Shown here: positions 51,627 through 61,148 of the stretch, one piece after another
How the letters are laid out: the number at the start of each line of letters is the position of its first letter
How positions within the stretch are numbered: position 1 is the first letter of the stretch
DNA from: Mangrovibacterium lignilyticum
GTDB lineage: Bacteria; Bacteroidota; Bacteroidia; Bacteroidales; Prolixibacteraceae
Assembly (NCBI RefSeq): GCF_010882175.1
Contig: NZ_WKLH01000001.1
Location: 1-64,000 of the forward strand
Reading direction: 5' to 3'
Length of the DNA: 64,000 nt
Notes under the pieces: model-generated
The model's input: the letters and a program-made list of their open reading frames with translations, nothing else
Told to the model about the DNA's origin: nothing
The model's database searches: none
Program-made: the position numbers and the translations under genes

Positions 51627-52130
51627 TTATAAATCTGAACTATTGAGTAAATCTATAATTTCGTGAATGCGGTTGGTGATTGAACTGGCAGATAAGGTTG
51701 CCCCGGAGATTGCTTGAATATCGTCTCCGTACTTTAACGTTCCCCCTTTATAGCCTTGAAATTGATTCAGCCACTTTTTGGATGTGATCTCGCCACCATG
51801 ATCTGAAATATATTTCACAACACGCACCATCTGTGTTGATTTGTCCAAATCGGTCAACAGGAAGAAACTGAATTCATCATAGCGCCCCATTCCGTTGGCT
51901 ACAATTACATATCCCTGTTTTTCGCCCTTCAACTGATAAGAATAAACAGCTCCAATCTTTTCCGTCAGAGCAGCGTCAGCTTCAACTTCATCCAATTCAA
52001 TATCCGACTTGGATACGTTCATTTCCTTCGACAAAACCTTGAGGATCTTTCCGGTACTCTGCCCGAAAAGATCCATTTTAAAGGTTAAAAGAAGTGTTAT
52101 TAATAATACTATGTAAATTCTTCTATTCAT
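51627..52130 (-). CDS. Exported FMN-binding-domain protein
   Basis: A 167-aa protein with a signal sequence (about 1-24) and one FMN-binding domain (about 60-155) that ends in I-S-G-A-T-L-S-A. The S-G-A-T threonine is where ApbE attaches FMN in NqrC/RnfG relatives. The usual Asp three residues before the Ser is Gln here (Q-A-I-S-G-A-T). It begins 2 bp after the porin stop; the ATG at 52130 is used since an in-frame TTG at 52142 lies inside the porin. A membrane-side redox carrier role is inferred. Confidence 0.82.
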   Translation of the reverse strand: MNRRIYIVLLITLLLTFKMDLFGQSTGKILKVLSKEMNVSKSDIELDEVEADAALTEKIGAVYSYQLKGEKQGYVIVANGMGRYDEFSFFLLTDLDKSTQMVRVVKYISDHGGEITSKKWLNQFQGYKGGTLKYGDDIQAISGATLSASSITNRIHEIIDLLNSSDL

Positions 52131-52132
52131 GC

Positions 52133-53293
52133 TTAGAACCAAATTCCAATTCCTAAATTAAATTGCTTCGTCTTTGTTGAAGCAGCTTCGTTATCAAACC
52201 ACTGCAAGTCGGCTTTTAAAACTGCACCGGAGGTCAACCACCATCCTAAACCTGCTGTAAAATCAGTACGATCGTAGGCCGGGTTTTCGGCAATACCGTC
52301 TGTTTTATGATGTGTATTGTACTTTTCATACCGAACGAAAGGAATTAACTTTTGCTCCGAATTCTTTGCACTCAATATATCATAACCGGCTTCAAGATAA
52401 TAGCCTAACATCGCGCTTCCCAGGTCTTTTCCAGTAAAATCATTGTACTTATCGGTGTTACTCATAGACGAATAATACAACTGTCCTTTCAATACCAAAC
52501 CCTTTAAAGAGTATGAAGCATCGGCTCCAAGCATGCTGATTCCAACAACAGACGAATCTGCCTTCGCTTCAGCCGCTCTATCATTTTTATCCAACCCGTC
52601 GTATAGAGTCGACTGCGTGTCGCCAAAGTAGCCACTCAGTCCAAGTTTCAGTCCGGGAACACCATAATAATCGACCTTCGCAGCCAGGTTCGGACTCGAC
52701 ATAAATGATTCAGCTCCTTTTTGTCGCCCGGACCGGAAACCATTGCTTCCCTTCAAATTGCCCTCACCATCATAGCTGTTAAAACCATTTACGACGTACA
52801 ATTGATATTTAATATTCAAATCCTGCACACGCCCGGTAAAACCGGCTCCCACTTCCCGCCAGGTGGTTGGTGCAATGTTGCTATCGAGATTTGGACGTTC
52901 GACGCCATTGAAAGTCGTCGGCTCGTGGTACTCGTTGATAATTCCCATCGGGATCAGCATCAAACCGCCTCTGAAGTTCAACCAGTCGTTGATTTGATAA
53001 TTCAGAAAGGCTTGTTCGATAAACACTTCCTTCACGTGCTCATATTCCACCTCAGCAATAAATTGCGTTTTGGCATTAAAACGATAGCCGAACATCAACA
53101 CCATGCGGTGTACATCCAGGTTACCGTTTGAGCGGGTGTCGGAAGAAAATTTCTGATTGTAATCGATTTGGGCATACCCGCCAATAGTGAGTTTCTGATC
53201 AGAGTTCATTAATACCTCGGAGGTATTTTGTGCAAATAGGACATTAATTCCCATAACAAGGGCAAAAATTGCCACTAACGTTTTCTTTTTCAT
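52133..53293 (-). CDS. Porin, phosphate-selective porin O/P-like
   Basis: A 386-aa outer-membrane protein: signal peptide (1-21), then a 16-strand-type barrel with D-Y-N-Q-K-F near 46, R-M-V-L-M-F-G-Y near 65, E-Y-E-H-V near 82, F-I-E-Q-A-F-L-N-Y near 90 and a terminal G-I-G-I-W-F. The OprP/OprO family takes up anions in Pseudomonas, but Bacteroidota members often have other substrates. It has its own -7 box and the FMN-binding gene directly behind it. Confidence 0.85.
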   Translation of the reverse strand: MKKKTLVAIFALVMGINVLFAQNTSEVLMNSDQKLTIGGYAQIDYNQKFSSDTRSNGNLDVHRMVLMFGYRFNAKTQFIAEVEYEHVKEVFIEQAFLNYQINDWLNFRGGLMLIPMGIINEYHEPTTFNGVERPNLDSNIAPTTWREVGAGFTGRVQDLNIKYQLYVVNGFNSYDGEGNLKGSNGFRSGRQKGAESFMSSPNLAAKVDYYGVPGLKLGLSGYFGDTQSTLYDGLDKNDRAAEAKADSSVVGISMLGADASYSLKGLVLKGQLYYSSMSNTDKYNDFTGKDLGSAMLGYYLEAGYDILSAKNSEQKLIPFVRYEKYNTHHKTDGIAENPAYDRTDFTAGLGWWLTSGAVLKADLQWFDNEAASTKTKQFNLGIGIWF

Positions 53294-53707
53294 AGATCGA
53301 CATAGATTGATTCGTTGGCAAAAATACCGGCTGCAGGAAAAGCTTACAATCCCTATTTGTTGGGATATTTACAGCCCTATTTATCTTAAACAATCCGTTT
53401 TATGTCGAATCCATCCCTAATCATCGATCCTTCGGTGCAGCAAAGTTCAACCGCATGGAATAAGCTTTCCTGACTTTGTAATTATTTTGCTTCCATTCGG
53501 AATCACCCTCATTCTCATTTAAATTGGGTAACTCTTGAAACGAAAAAACACCACTACCTGATATATTACAGTTGGCTAAATTGTGTAAATTGCATGAGAA
53601 CCAGTAAACAAAAAACTAATGCCCCATTGGAGTGCATCAATAACGATGGATTGTTTCTCGGTCGTTTTTAACGACCCCGCGCGAAATTCAACTAAAACTA
53701 TAAAACC
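53294..53707. other. Intergenic region upstream of the porin and NTF2-like genes
   Basis: 414 bp between divergent genes. Apart from the porin -7 box I see no gene, repeat or perfect -7 box for the plus-strand NTF2-like gene; TTATTTTG near 53484 is one base off. Confidence 0.3.
53319..53326 (-). promoter_or_regulatory. Candidate -7 box for the porin/FMN-binding operon
   Basis: The minus strand reads TATTTTTG (TAnnTTTG), 25 bp before the porin ATG. Confidence 0.55.
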
Positions 53708-54187
53708 ATGAAAAAACTAAATTTCCGACTGATCTTATTTCTGCTATTTGTCGCCTTGGAGTTACCCGCAGGAGCGCAGCAATTAAGCGCACAGCAGGAA
53801 GCAGTCTTGCAAAGTGAAGTGAACGCCACCTTTACGCAAATGCTTGTTTATGCGGAAAAGCTGAACTACGAGCAATTGAACTCCGGTGTCAACGACAGCC
53901 GTGCGGCCGGCTTTATCACCAACGGTAACTATTATGCGCACTATGACACCTTGATTGCCGATATGAAAGCAAACGCGCAGGATGTTGACCGTCAGGATAT
54001 TTCCATCAAAGAAAAAAAGACCACCGTACTATCAGATAAGCTGGCACTGATGACTGTTACCGGAACAGCAACCGTTTACCTAACCGACGGCCGGGTGCTG
54101 CCCGTCAATTTTCATTGGTCGTTTGTGTTTGAAAAGATGGGGAAAGACTGGAAAGTGATTCATTCACACCAGTCGCGTGCGAGTTAA
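53708..54187 (+). CDS. Secreted NTF2-like (SnoaL/DUF4440-type) protein
   Basis: A 159-aa protein: signal peptide (1-23, ending G-A-Q), then one small cone-shaped NTF2-like domain (about 30-155) with F-T-Q-M-L near 36, a buried D-T-L-I-A-D-M segment and a last strand H-W-S-F-V-F-E-K followed by W-K-V-I-H-S-H-Q-S. The family covers enzymes and binding proteins; the function is unknown. It is single and converges with the TPR histidine kinase gene. Confidence 0.8.
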   Translation: MKKLNFRLILFLLFVALELPAGAQQLSAQQEAVLQSEVNATFTQMLVYAEKLNYEQLNSGVNDSRAAGFITNGNYYAHYDTLIADMKANAQDVDRQDISIKEKKTTVLSDKLALMTVTGTATVYLTDGRVLPVNFHWSFVFEKMGKDWKVIHSHQSRAS

Positions 54188-54328
54188 ACTTCAATGAAGC
54201 CACCAATTGTCCGGTCTCGAAAAGAGCGGGATGTAATCCCTGCAACAGTATGTTTAAGGATTAAATTCCAGCTTAGGAAAAGATTCAAATTTATAGCCAC
54301 CTGAAAGTGGCTGAGTGAAATGTATCGG

Positions 54329-56464
54329 CTAACCGAGCGGAAGGGTAAAGGAAACTACAGTGCCTTGCCCTTCTTCGCTCTCGATGTGGAGCGTGCCCTG
54401 ATTTTTGTCCACAAATTCATTTACGAGTATCAGCCCCAAACCGGTACTTTTCTCATTTTCGGTACCATTAGTATGGTGATTACTGGCAAGACTAAACAGT
54501 CCGGAAATCTTCGATTTTTCAATTCCAACGCCCCTATCAACAACACTCACTTGCACCGTTTTAGCATCCTTCATTTCAGTTTTAAGTGTCACCGATCCTC
54601 CCCGATGACTGAACTTAATTGCATTGTTCAACAAGTTCCGCACAACTGTCTGCACCATGTTCGAATCAGCAAAAACCGTTACCGGATCATTCAGCTCCAT
54701 AATCACGTCGATCTCTTTGTTTTCAGCCGCTTGTTTCATCGTATCGATTGACCGTTGAAGCACTTCTGTTAGTTCGTACGATGCCGGATAATATTCTATT
54801 TTGTGTGCCTGTGTTTGTGCCCATATCAACAAATTTTCGAGCAACTGGTTAACCCCGTCCGACGACTTATACAAGGTTTGCAAAATAACTTTCAGTTCCT
54901 CCTTCTTAAAACCATCGAAGTTCTCCGTAATATGTTCGAGAAAGGCCGTTAATCCACTGGTTGGCCCCCTCAAATCATGTGCGATTATGGCAAAAAATTT
55001 ATCCTTTGCCACATTGATACCCTTTAACTCGCGGTTTTTGGCCTGAATTTTACTGTAGAGCCAAAAGATAATCAGGGCAACTAGAAAGGCAACCACCACT
55101 GCAATAACCATCACATTTCGAATGATCCGTTCCTGCTTAATTTCTAAAATATGAATTTGATTTTGCTTCTCCAGTTCTTCAATCTGGCTGTTTTTCGCAT
55201 CTATTTCGAAAATAGCCTGCAGTTGCTCCGTCTTGATGTTTGCGGCACCCGATAAAATTAAGTTCTGAATCTGAATTTGTTTATTCTGACATTCAATAGC
55301 TTTTTCCAGATCATCTGAATTTCGGTAAGCCTCAGTCAGCTTGGAATAAATATCGAGCTGGACTTTTTTCTGATCATTTTCCATGGCCAAATCCAGTCCG
55401 TACTGTAGCTTTTTAATTCCGGCAGCGATTTGACCTTTGCCAATCAGGCATAAACCAAGGTATTCATAAATTACGGGGATACTGAGTATATCATCAACTT
55501 CCTCTTTGATCTTAAGTGCCCGCTTCAGATTCATCTCAGCGGCTACGTAATTTCCTTTTGCATACTCTAGCCGGCCTAAATTTTTATAGACATTCGACAT
55601 CCCGAATTGCGATTGGTCTACCTCATATATATCGCGGGTTTTTTCAAAGTTTTCAACGGCTTTATCAAATTCCCCGGCATCTATGTTGAGCAATCCAATT
55701 TGCTCATAGCAAATGGCTATTCCCATTTTATCGCCGGTTTTGGCTGCCAGTTGCGTGTAGATTTCCAAGGCTTTCTTAAAATACTCGAGCGCCGTATCAG
55801 CTTGTTTCAAATCGGCATAAATTCGCCCCAACAAATAGCTTGTCCATGCACTACCCTCTATGAAGTCGCTCTTTTCGTAATTCAACTTGGCTTTGATAAT
55901 GTATTCGATTGCCCGATCATATAGGCCGTTCATCCGAAACACGTTACCCATCATTGAGTATGATGAACCAAGAAGTGTAAAATTACCGGCTTTACGACTT
56001 TCGGGAATGGCCTCGTTAAAAAATTTAAGTGCCTCGATGTACTCCCCCTGCCGGTGTTTATTAACACCAATCGCAAACAAAGTCTCCCCCTTTATCCAGT
56101 TGTCGTTGTTTAAAGACAATATTAAAGCTGAATCTAAACAAGTTTGCGCCCGGGTGTAATTTTTCAGTTCTGTTTCAGCCTTCCCCAAAACGAATAATGC
56201 TCGCATCTCTAATGCCAACCTACCGCTCTTTTTTGCGGTTTTTAAAACATCGCGGCCTAAGTCCTTTGCCTCATTTGCATCTGTCTTGATCAATAGCGTC
56301 GCAAGATCCAGTTGAGTTGATAGTTTCTCATCTCCTTTTTTTTCAGTCAATAGCTGCCGCAAACTATCAACCGCCTCTTGCTGTGCACCGGCCATTGAAG
56401 TAAACAGTATACTAAAACTCAAAACCAGAAGAAAACAAAAACTGAATTTTTTAATCATCAACAT
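54329..56464 (-). CDS. TPR-containing sensor histidine kinase
   Basis: A 711-aa kinase: signal sequence (about 1-28), about nine tetratricopeptide repeats outside the membrane (about 35-400), a coiled coil (410-440), one membrane helix (about 448-468), HisKA with phospho-acceptor His496 in A-H-D-L-R-G-P, and HATPase (N-box N-L-L-N-N-A-I-K-F, D-R-G-V-G-I). There is no receiver or DNA-binding domain and no response regulator gene next to it, so its partner is elsewhere. The signal is unknown. Met3 (56458) is an alternative start. Confidence 0.92.
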   Translation of the reverse strand: MLMIKKFSFCFLLVLSFSILFTSMAGAQQEAVDSLRQLLTEKKGDEKLSTQLDLATLLIKTDANEAKDLGRDVLKTAKKSGRLALEMRALFVLGKAETELKNYTRAQTCLDSALILSLNNDNWIKGETLFAIGVNKHRQGEYIEALKFFNEAIPESRKAGNFTLLGSSYSMMGNVFRMNGLYDRAIEYIIKAKLNYEKSDFIEGSAWTSYLLGRIYADLKQADTALEYFKKALEIYTQLAAKTGDKMGIAICYEQIGLLNIDAGEFDKAVENFEKTRDIYEVDQSQFGMSNVYKNLGRLEYAKGNYVAAEMNLKRALKIKEEVDDILSIPVIYEYLGLCLIGKGQIAAGIKKLQYGLDLAMENDQKKVQLDIYSKLTEAYRNSDDLEKAIECQNKQIQIQNLILSGAANIKTEQLQAIFEIDAKNSQIEELEKQNQIHILEIKQERIIRNVMVIAVVVAFLVALIIFWLYSKIQAKNRELKGINVAKDKFFAIIAHDLRGPTSGLTAFLEHITENFDGFKKEELKVILQTLYKSSDGVNQLLENLLIWAQTQAHKIEYYPASYELTEVLQRSIDTMKQAAENKEIDVIMELNDPVTVFADSNMVQTVVRNLLNNAIKFSHRGGSVTLKTEMKDAKTVQVSVVDRGVGIEKSKISGLFSLASNHHTNGTENEKSTGLGLILVNEFVDKNQGTLHIESEEGQGTVVSFTLPLG

Positions 56465-56842
56465 ACTATTAGATCATACTCACTCCTTAAAAAACAAACG
56501 GATCGCAAAATACAATATTATTTCCGACAGCTGTAAACCAAACCTAGGGTAAAACTCTAAACCCCGGAGAGTTGTTCAAAAATGCCAGGAAAAATCGCAT
56601 CTTAGTGGGAAAGTGAAAGGGACAGCTGACCTGATAAATCATTTTTTTTTCAGCCAGTGCAAATGAATAGTACAACATTCAAAGCGTGTAATTCACGCCA
56701 AAATCTTAATAGCACAAAAATATTTGGCTAAATTAGGCAAACTGAAGAACCACTCTGTATCGAGTTGAGAATATAAACTTAAGTCAATCAAATCAGATAC
56801 TACGACCATTACATTCAAAGAATACCAAAAATTATTCGCAAC
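56465..56842. other. Intergenic region between the TPR kinase and GH43 genes
   Basis: 378 bp, AT-rich, without a gene or a perfect TAnnTTTG box. The kinase gene has an A-A-G-G-A-G stretch about 15 bp before its ATG, a rare Shine-Dalgarno-like site here. Confidence 0.3.
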
Positions 56843-57808
56843 ATGAAACTATCAAAAACACTCCTGTCCTTTTTCATTGTAATGATTGCTACAGTTGCTT
56901 TAGCCCAAAATCCACTCAACTTTGGCAGTAACATCCGAACTGCTGATCCGTCGGCTCATGTCTGGAAGGACGGCAGATTATACATTTACGCCTCGCACGA
57001 TGAAGAGTGTCAGGAAGATTTCTGGATGAAAGACTGGCATATTTTTTCCACCGACGACCTCATTAACTGGACTGACCATGGCGCTTGCCTATCGGTCGAT
57101 GATCTGTCTTGGGCCGATAACTTTGCCTGGGCACCCGACTGTGCTTATAAAAACGGTAAATATTACTTTTGCTTCCCGGTCGGAACCGGATTTAAAGATC
57201 GCGTGAACCCCAAGAACAGCACTAAATGGATGGGCATTGGCATTGCCGTTAGTGATTCGCCTACCGGTCCATTTAAAGACGCTATTGGAGCCCCTCTCTG
57301 GAGAGCCCCCTACGCAAACGACCCCTGCATTTTTGTCGATGATGACGGAACAGGTTACATCTATTTCAATGGCGGTGGCGACTATATGGTGGCTGTGTTA
57401 AACGATGATTTCCTCAGCGTGAAAGGCGAACTCAAAACGATGGATATGGGCGGATACAAACCCAAAAGAGAAGGCCCATGGGTATTCAAACGAAACGATA
57501 TATACTACTATACCATGCCCGAAGACAACCGGGTACTCACCTATTATACCTCCAACTCACCGCTGGGGCCATGGAAATACCACGGTGTAATTATGGAACA
57601 GGAACACCAAAGCAACAACCACCATTCGATTGTTGAATACAACGGCCAGTGGCTTTTGTTCTATCACCGCTGGATTGATACCGGGGATGCCTGTCCAAAC
57701 CGAAAAAGGCAACGCCAAATTTGTGCAGAATACCTTTTCTTTAATGAGGATGGGACCATTCAACCCGTAAAAAGAACAGAAGAAGGATTGGCCAGAAAAT
57801 TAGAATAA
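56843..57808 (+). CDS. Glycoside hydrolase family 43 enzyme
   Basis: A 321-aa secreted enzyme: signal peptide (1-21), then a single five-bladed propeller. The GH43 triad is visible: Asp35 (A-D-P-S-A-H-V, base), Asp160 (N-D-P-C-I-F-V-D-D-D-G, pKa modulator) and Glu210 (K-R-E-G-P-W-V-F, acid). No accessory carbohydrate-binding domain follows, so it is the short form. The family includes arabinofuranosidases, xylosidases and exo-galactanases; subfamily is not assigned. It stands alone, far from the PUL, with no susCD beside it. Confidence 0.9.
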   Translation: MKLSKTLLSFFIVMIATVALAQNPLNFGSNIRTADPSAHVWKDGRLYIYASHDEECQEDFWMKDWHIFSTDDLINWTDHGACLSVDDLSWADNFAWAPDCAYKNGKYYFCFPVGTGFKDRVNPKNSTKWMGIGIAVSDSPTGPFKDAIGAPLWRAPYANDPCIFVDDDGTGYIYFNGGGDYMVAVLNDDFLSVKGELKTMDMGGYKPKREGPWVFKRNDIYYYTMPEDNRVLTYYTSNSPLGPWKYHGVIMEQEHQSNNHHSIVEYNGQWLLFYHRWIDTGDACPNRKRQRQICAEYLFFNEDGTIQPVKRTEEGLARKLE

Positions 57809-57840
57809 TAAGATTTGTCAGGAGCTGCATTAAGAAAATG

Positions 57841-59166
57841 CTATTGAATAGTAGAGATGTGAAGAACCTGCTGCGTTTCTTTGGTTATTTTGAAACGATC
57901 ATCGATGCGATGACCGATCACCCAAACTACATTTTTGCCACTGTATAGAATCCAAGTAGATTCTTTTTCGGGAATTGAAAGTTTCTGGTCAATAAAGAAA
58001 TCACTCAACTTTTTGAGGTTGTTCATACCGAGCGGTACGAAATATTCGCCCAACTCCCACTTTTTCAGAATAAGCGGAAATTGCAGCTTCGCCAGGTCGA
58101 AGTCGGCCACCATCGGATTGGTCGAAAACCGAAACGCCGGGCTTTTGTCAATAGTCTCCAGTTGCAGCGAAATCGGTTCGCTTATTGTCTCACAATCTTC
58201 TTCGATATAGTAACGCTGGGACGTCGAATCTGTCAATTCGGTTATCTGCAGTTCTTCGCGGTCTTTCACCAGCCGGTGTGTTTTACTGAAAAAGCTTTTG
58301 CCAGCCTCTGCATCCAACGCATCGGCTATTTCCTGCACTTGTTCACTATTAAAACCGTAGCCATGTAATAACTCAAACAACAAGGTCCGTTTGGGTTGAA
58401 GCGCTTTCAACTTTTCGATATTTAAACGAATCAGGTCTTTTCCCGCAGATTTTACTTCAACGCTTATTTCATCCAGCCGCTGTTGGTACACTACCGCTGT
58501 TTCCTTTAAAATGGCAGCCGTTTTCGCGGCATTCTTTCGAAAAGCTGGGTTGATGGATTCGAACAGCGGAATTATTTGATGACGAATGATGTTGCGCTGG
58601 TAAATCAGCTCGTCGTTGCTTGAATCGTGTTTGTAGGGCAATTTATTTATTTCTGCATACGCCAGAATCTCCTCGCGTGAAGCAAACAAAAAAGGGCGTA
58701 TAACAGTTCCGTTTTTGACCTGAATGCCACTCAATCCCCTGATGCCGGTCCCGCGACTGAGATTAATGAGCATGGTTTCAATCAGGTCGTCTCGATGGTG
58801 AGCTGTTACCAGGTAATCGGACTGCAACTGTTGTCGCAGCTCTTCAAACCATGTGTATCGCAAGTCCCTGGCAGCCATCTCAATAGAAATCCCCTCCAAC
58901 TGTGCATACTCCCGGGTATCAAATTGTTTGACAAATAACTCAATGCCATGCTCTCCGCAATAATCCCGGATGAAAACCTCCTCGCCGTCCGACTCGGCGC
59001 CGCGCAGCTTGAAGTTGCAGTGGGCCACACAAAACTCGTAATCGCATTGCTGAAAGAGCTTCAGCAACACCATCGAATCGGCACCACCGCTAACCGCCAA
59101 CACCAACTTGTCGGTTTTAGCGAACAGCTTTTCATCTCGGATATATGTTTGGAAAGTATCGATCAT
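57841..59166 (-). CDS. tilS: tRNA(Ile)-lysidine synthase
   Basis: A 441-aa TilS with PP-loop motif S-G-G-A-D-S (26-31), H-H-R-D-D near 127, the central R-N-I-I-R-H segment near 180, and a C-terminal TilS domain (about 360-441). It modifies the CAT anticodon of one tRNA-Ile to read AUA. It begins 2 bp after pepT and is the last gene of the operon. Confidence 0.95.
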   Translation of the reverse strand: MIDTFQTYIRDEKLFAKTDKLVLAVSGGADSMVLLKLFQQCDYEFCVAHCNFKLRGAESDGEEVFIRDYCGEHGIELFVKQFDTREYAQLEGISIEMAARDLRYTWFEELRQQLQSDYLVTAHHRDDLIETMLINLSRGTGIRGLSGIQVKNGTVIRPFLFASREEILAYAEINKLPYKHDSSNDELIYQRNIIRHQIIPLFESINPAFRKNAAKTAAILKETAVVYQQRLDEISVEVKSAGKDLIRLNIEKLKALQPKRTLLFELLHGYGFNSEQVQEIADALDAEAGKSFFSKTHRLVKDREELQITELTDSTSQRYYIEEDCETISEPISLQLETIDKSPAFRFSTNPMVADFDLAKLQFPLILKKWELGEYFVPLGMNNLKKLSDFFIDQKLSIPEKESTWILYSGKNVVWVIGHRIDDRFKITKETQQVLHISTIQ

Positions 59167-59168
59167 TG

Positions 59169-60389
59169 TTACTGGCCAACTACTTTTTCAGCAATTTTCA
59201 CAATCACCTCAACCGCTTTCACCATTGATTGCACCGGCACATACTCGTATGGTCCGTGGAAGTTATGTCCACCGGCAAAAATGTTCGGACAAGGCAGCCC
59301 CATAAACGACAAACGAGAACCATCAGTGCCTCCGCGAATTGCACGGATCAAAGGATCAACGCCGACTTCCTTCATCGCCTCCTCAGCCAAGTCGACAATA
59401 TGTTTAACCGGCTCAACCTTTTCACGCATGTTGTAGTACTGGTCTTCCATTTCCAGTTCAACTGTTCCGTCACCATATTCGTCATTCAGAAAAATACAGG
59501 CTTGTGTGATCATTTCTTTGCGTTTATTAAACAGCTTACGGTCGTGATCACGAATAATGTACATCATTTTTGTCTGCTCCACTTTCCCTTCGAATGACAG
59601 CAAATGGAAGAACCCTTCGTAATTAGTCGTGTATTCGGGGCGCTGCTCCGATGGCAACATACGATCAAGCTTTTGTCCCACGTGAATGGCATTGATCATT
59701 TTATCTTTCGCAGCTCCAGGATGCACACTGCGCCCCTGGATGGTAATAACAGCCATAGCCGCATTGAAATTTTCATATTCCAGTTCACCACGTTCACCCC
59801 CATCGAGAGTGAAAGCAAATTCGGCTCCAAACTTCTCTACATCGAAATGATCGGCACCTTTTCCAACCTCTTCATCAGGTGTAAAGCAAATGCGGATTTT
59901 ACCATGTTTAATTTCCGGATGCTGAATCAGATATTCCATCGCAGTGACAATCTCAGCCACGCCAGCTTTATCGTCAGCCCCCAAAAGCGTGCTTCCGTCA
60001 GTTGTGATAATTTCTTCTCCCACGTAGCTTAATAAATCCGGAAATTGGTCGGGCGACAAAGCAACCTTTTCATTTAACTGGATGGTTCCACCGTCATACT
60101 TACGAATAATCGGATTCACATTTTCGCCTGAAAAATCAGGACTTGTATCGACATGAGCCACAAATCCGATGACAGGTGCCTTCTCGTCGGTTGTTGCCGG
60201 CAGAGTTGCCATAACGTAACCGTACCCATCCTTTTCAACATCACTTAATCCAATCTGCTTTAATTCCTCAACCAGCTTGTCCGAAAAAACCAACTGACGT
60301 TCAGTACTAGGGAACGTTTTACTTGCTGGATCGGATGTCGTGTACTCTTTTGCGTATCCGATGAAACGCTTTACAATTGTCTCCTTCAT
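59169..60389 (-). CDS. pepT: Peptidase T (tripeptide aminopeptidase)
   Basis: A 406-aa M20B metallopeptidase of normal size. Zinc ligands lie in A-H-V-D-T-S near 78, G-A-D-D-K near 141, the P-D-E-E-V-G segment near 174 and L-D-G-G near 196. The C-terminal G-G-T-D-G-S-R and A-G-G-H-N-F-H-G are present. It removes the N-terminal residue of tripeptides in the cytoplasm. It starts 1 bp after the upstream unknown gene. Confidence 0.96.
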   Translation of the reverse strand: MKETIVKRFIGYAKEYTTSDPASKTFPSTERQLVFSDKLVEELKQIGLSDVEKDGYGYVMATLPATTDEKAPVIGFVAHVDTSPDFSGENVNPIIRKYDGGTIQLNEKVALSPDQFPDLLSYVGEEIITTDGSTLLGADDKAGVAEIVTAMEYLIQHPEIKHGKIRICFTPDEEVGKGADHFDVEKFGAEFAFTLDGGERGELEYENFNAAMAVITIQGRSVHPGAAKDKMINAIHVGQKLDRMLPSEQRPEYTTNYEGFFHLLSFEGKVEQTKMMYIIRDHDRKLFNKRKEMITQACIFLNDEYGDGTVELEMEDQYYNMREKVEPVKHIVDLAEEAMKEVGVDPLIRAIRGGTDGSRLSFMGLPCPNIFAGGHNFHGPYEYVPVQSMVKAVEVIVKIAEKVVGQ

Positions 60390-60390
60390 A

Positions 60391-61077
60391 TCAAATATCG
60401 TCTGAATTAAATTTAAAACCGACGCGTTTGCCGGTTCTCATTTTCGCATGAAAAATTTCTTCCTTCATCTGTTCAACCGAAGCAATTTTAACCTGGTCGT
60501 AAGGCGGTACCAACAAATCGAACTCAATGGCATACTTGATCGAAGTATCCAAAATCTGTTTGATGTTCTCCTTACTGATGACGTCATTTTTAAAATCCTT
60601 AACCAATTCCCCCGATTGTCGTTTTCCTTCAACAAAGAAATGGCTCTCCCGGTTGATAAAAATTCGGGCGATCAGGTAGCCCAAATCATCCATCCGGTTG
60701 TATTTGAACGAGTCGGATAGAAAATTATAAATATTGATAATACCGCAATAGGAATTCAGCGGCTCATCTTTCACATATTCTATTTTCCACACCGGATGTT
60801 CCCGATTAAAAACAAAAACATTGGAGTGCATGCTGAAAAGCAGCATGTCGGCAGCCAGCCTAAACTCAGCTTCAAAAGGCCCTTTTTCGTGAAAAGTAGG
60901 TAAGCTTTCATCGCTAATCTGCTCTTTCAAAAAAGCGGAATAATCGTCAACCAACTCACGCAAAGCCTCTTTCAACAAGTTAAAAGCCTCCAGCGTATTT
61001 TCGTAGACGGCTTGCTTGACATTCGACTTAACAACGATAGATTCCAGCTGTTTGGATTTCACTTTGGGAGTTTTCAT
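60391..61077 (-). CDS. Conserved-looking protein of unknown function
   Basis: A 228-aa protein without signal or membrane segment, rich in charged residues and predicted mostly helical. Recognisable blocks are a [13 protein letters not shown] start, [10 protein letters not shown] near 75, an aromatic [10 protein letters not shown] segment near 90 and a C-terminal R-V-G-F-K-F. I do not recognise a family. It is the first gene of a tight operon with pepT (1 bp) and tilS, starts about 70 bp after proS and is separated from it by a terminator. Confidence 0.75.
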   Translation of the reverse strand: MKTPKVKSKQLESIVVKSNVKQAVYENTLEAFNLLKEALRELVDDYSAFLKEQISDESLPTFHEKGPFEAEFRLAADMLLFSMHSNVFVFNREHPVWKIEYVKDEPLNSYCGIINIYNFLSDSFKYNRMDDLGYLIARIFINRESHFFVEGKRQSGELVKDFKNDVISKENIKQILDTSIKYAIEFDLLVPPYDQVKIASVEQMKEEIFHAKMRTGKRVGFKFNSDDI

Positions 61078-61102
61078 ATCCGGTATTTTTGTTAAAAATA
61101 AG

Positions 61103-61128
61103 AAAAGCAGCCAATATTGACTGCTTTT
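61103..61128 (-). terminator. Terminator after proS
   Basis: The stem AAAAGCAG / CTGCTTTT has a 10-base loop and T residues follow on the minus strand. Confidence 0.7.
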
Positions 61129-61148
61129 ATCTGGATTGAAAAATCATG

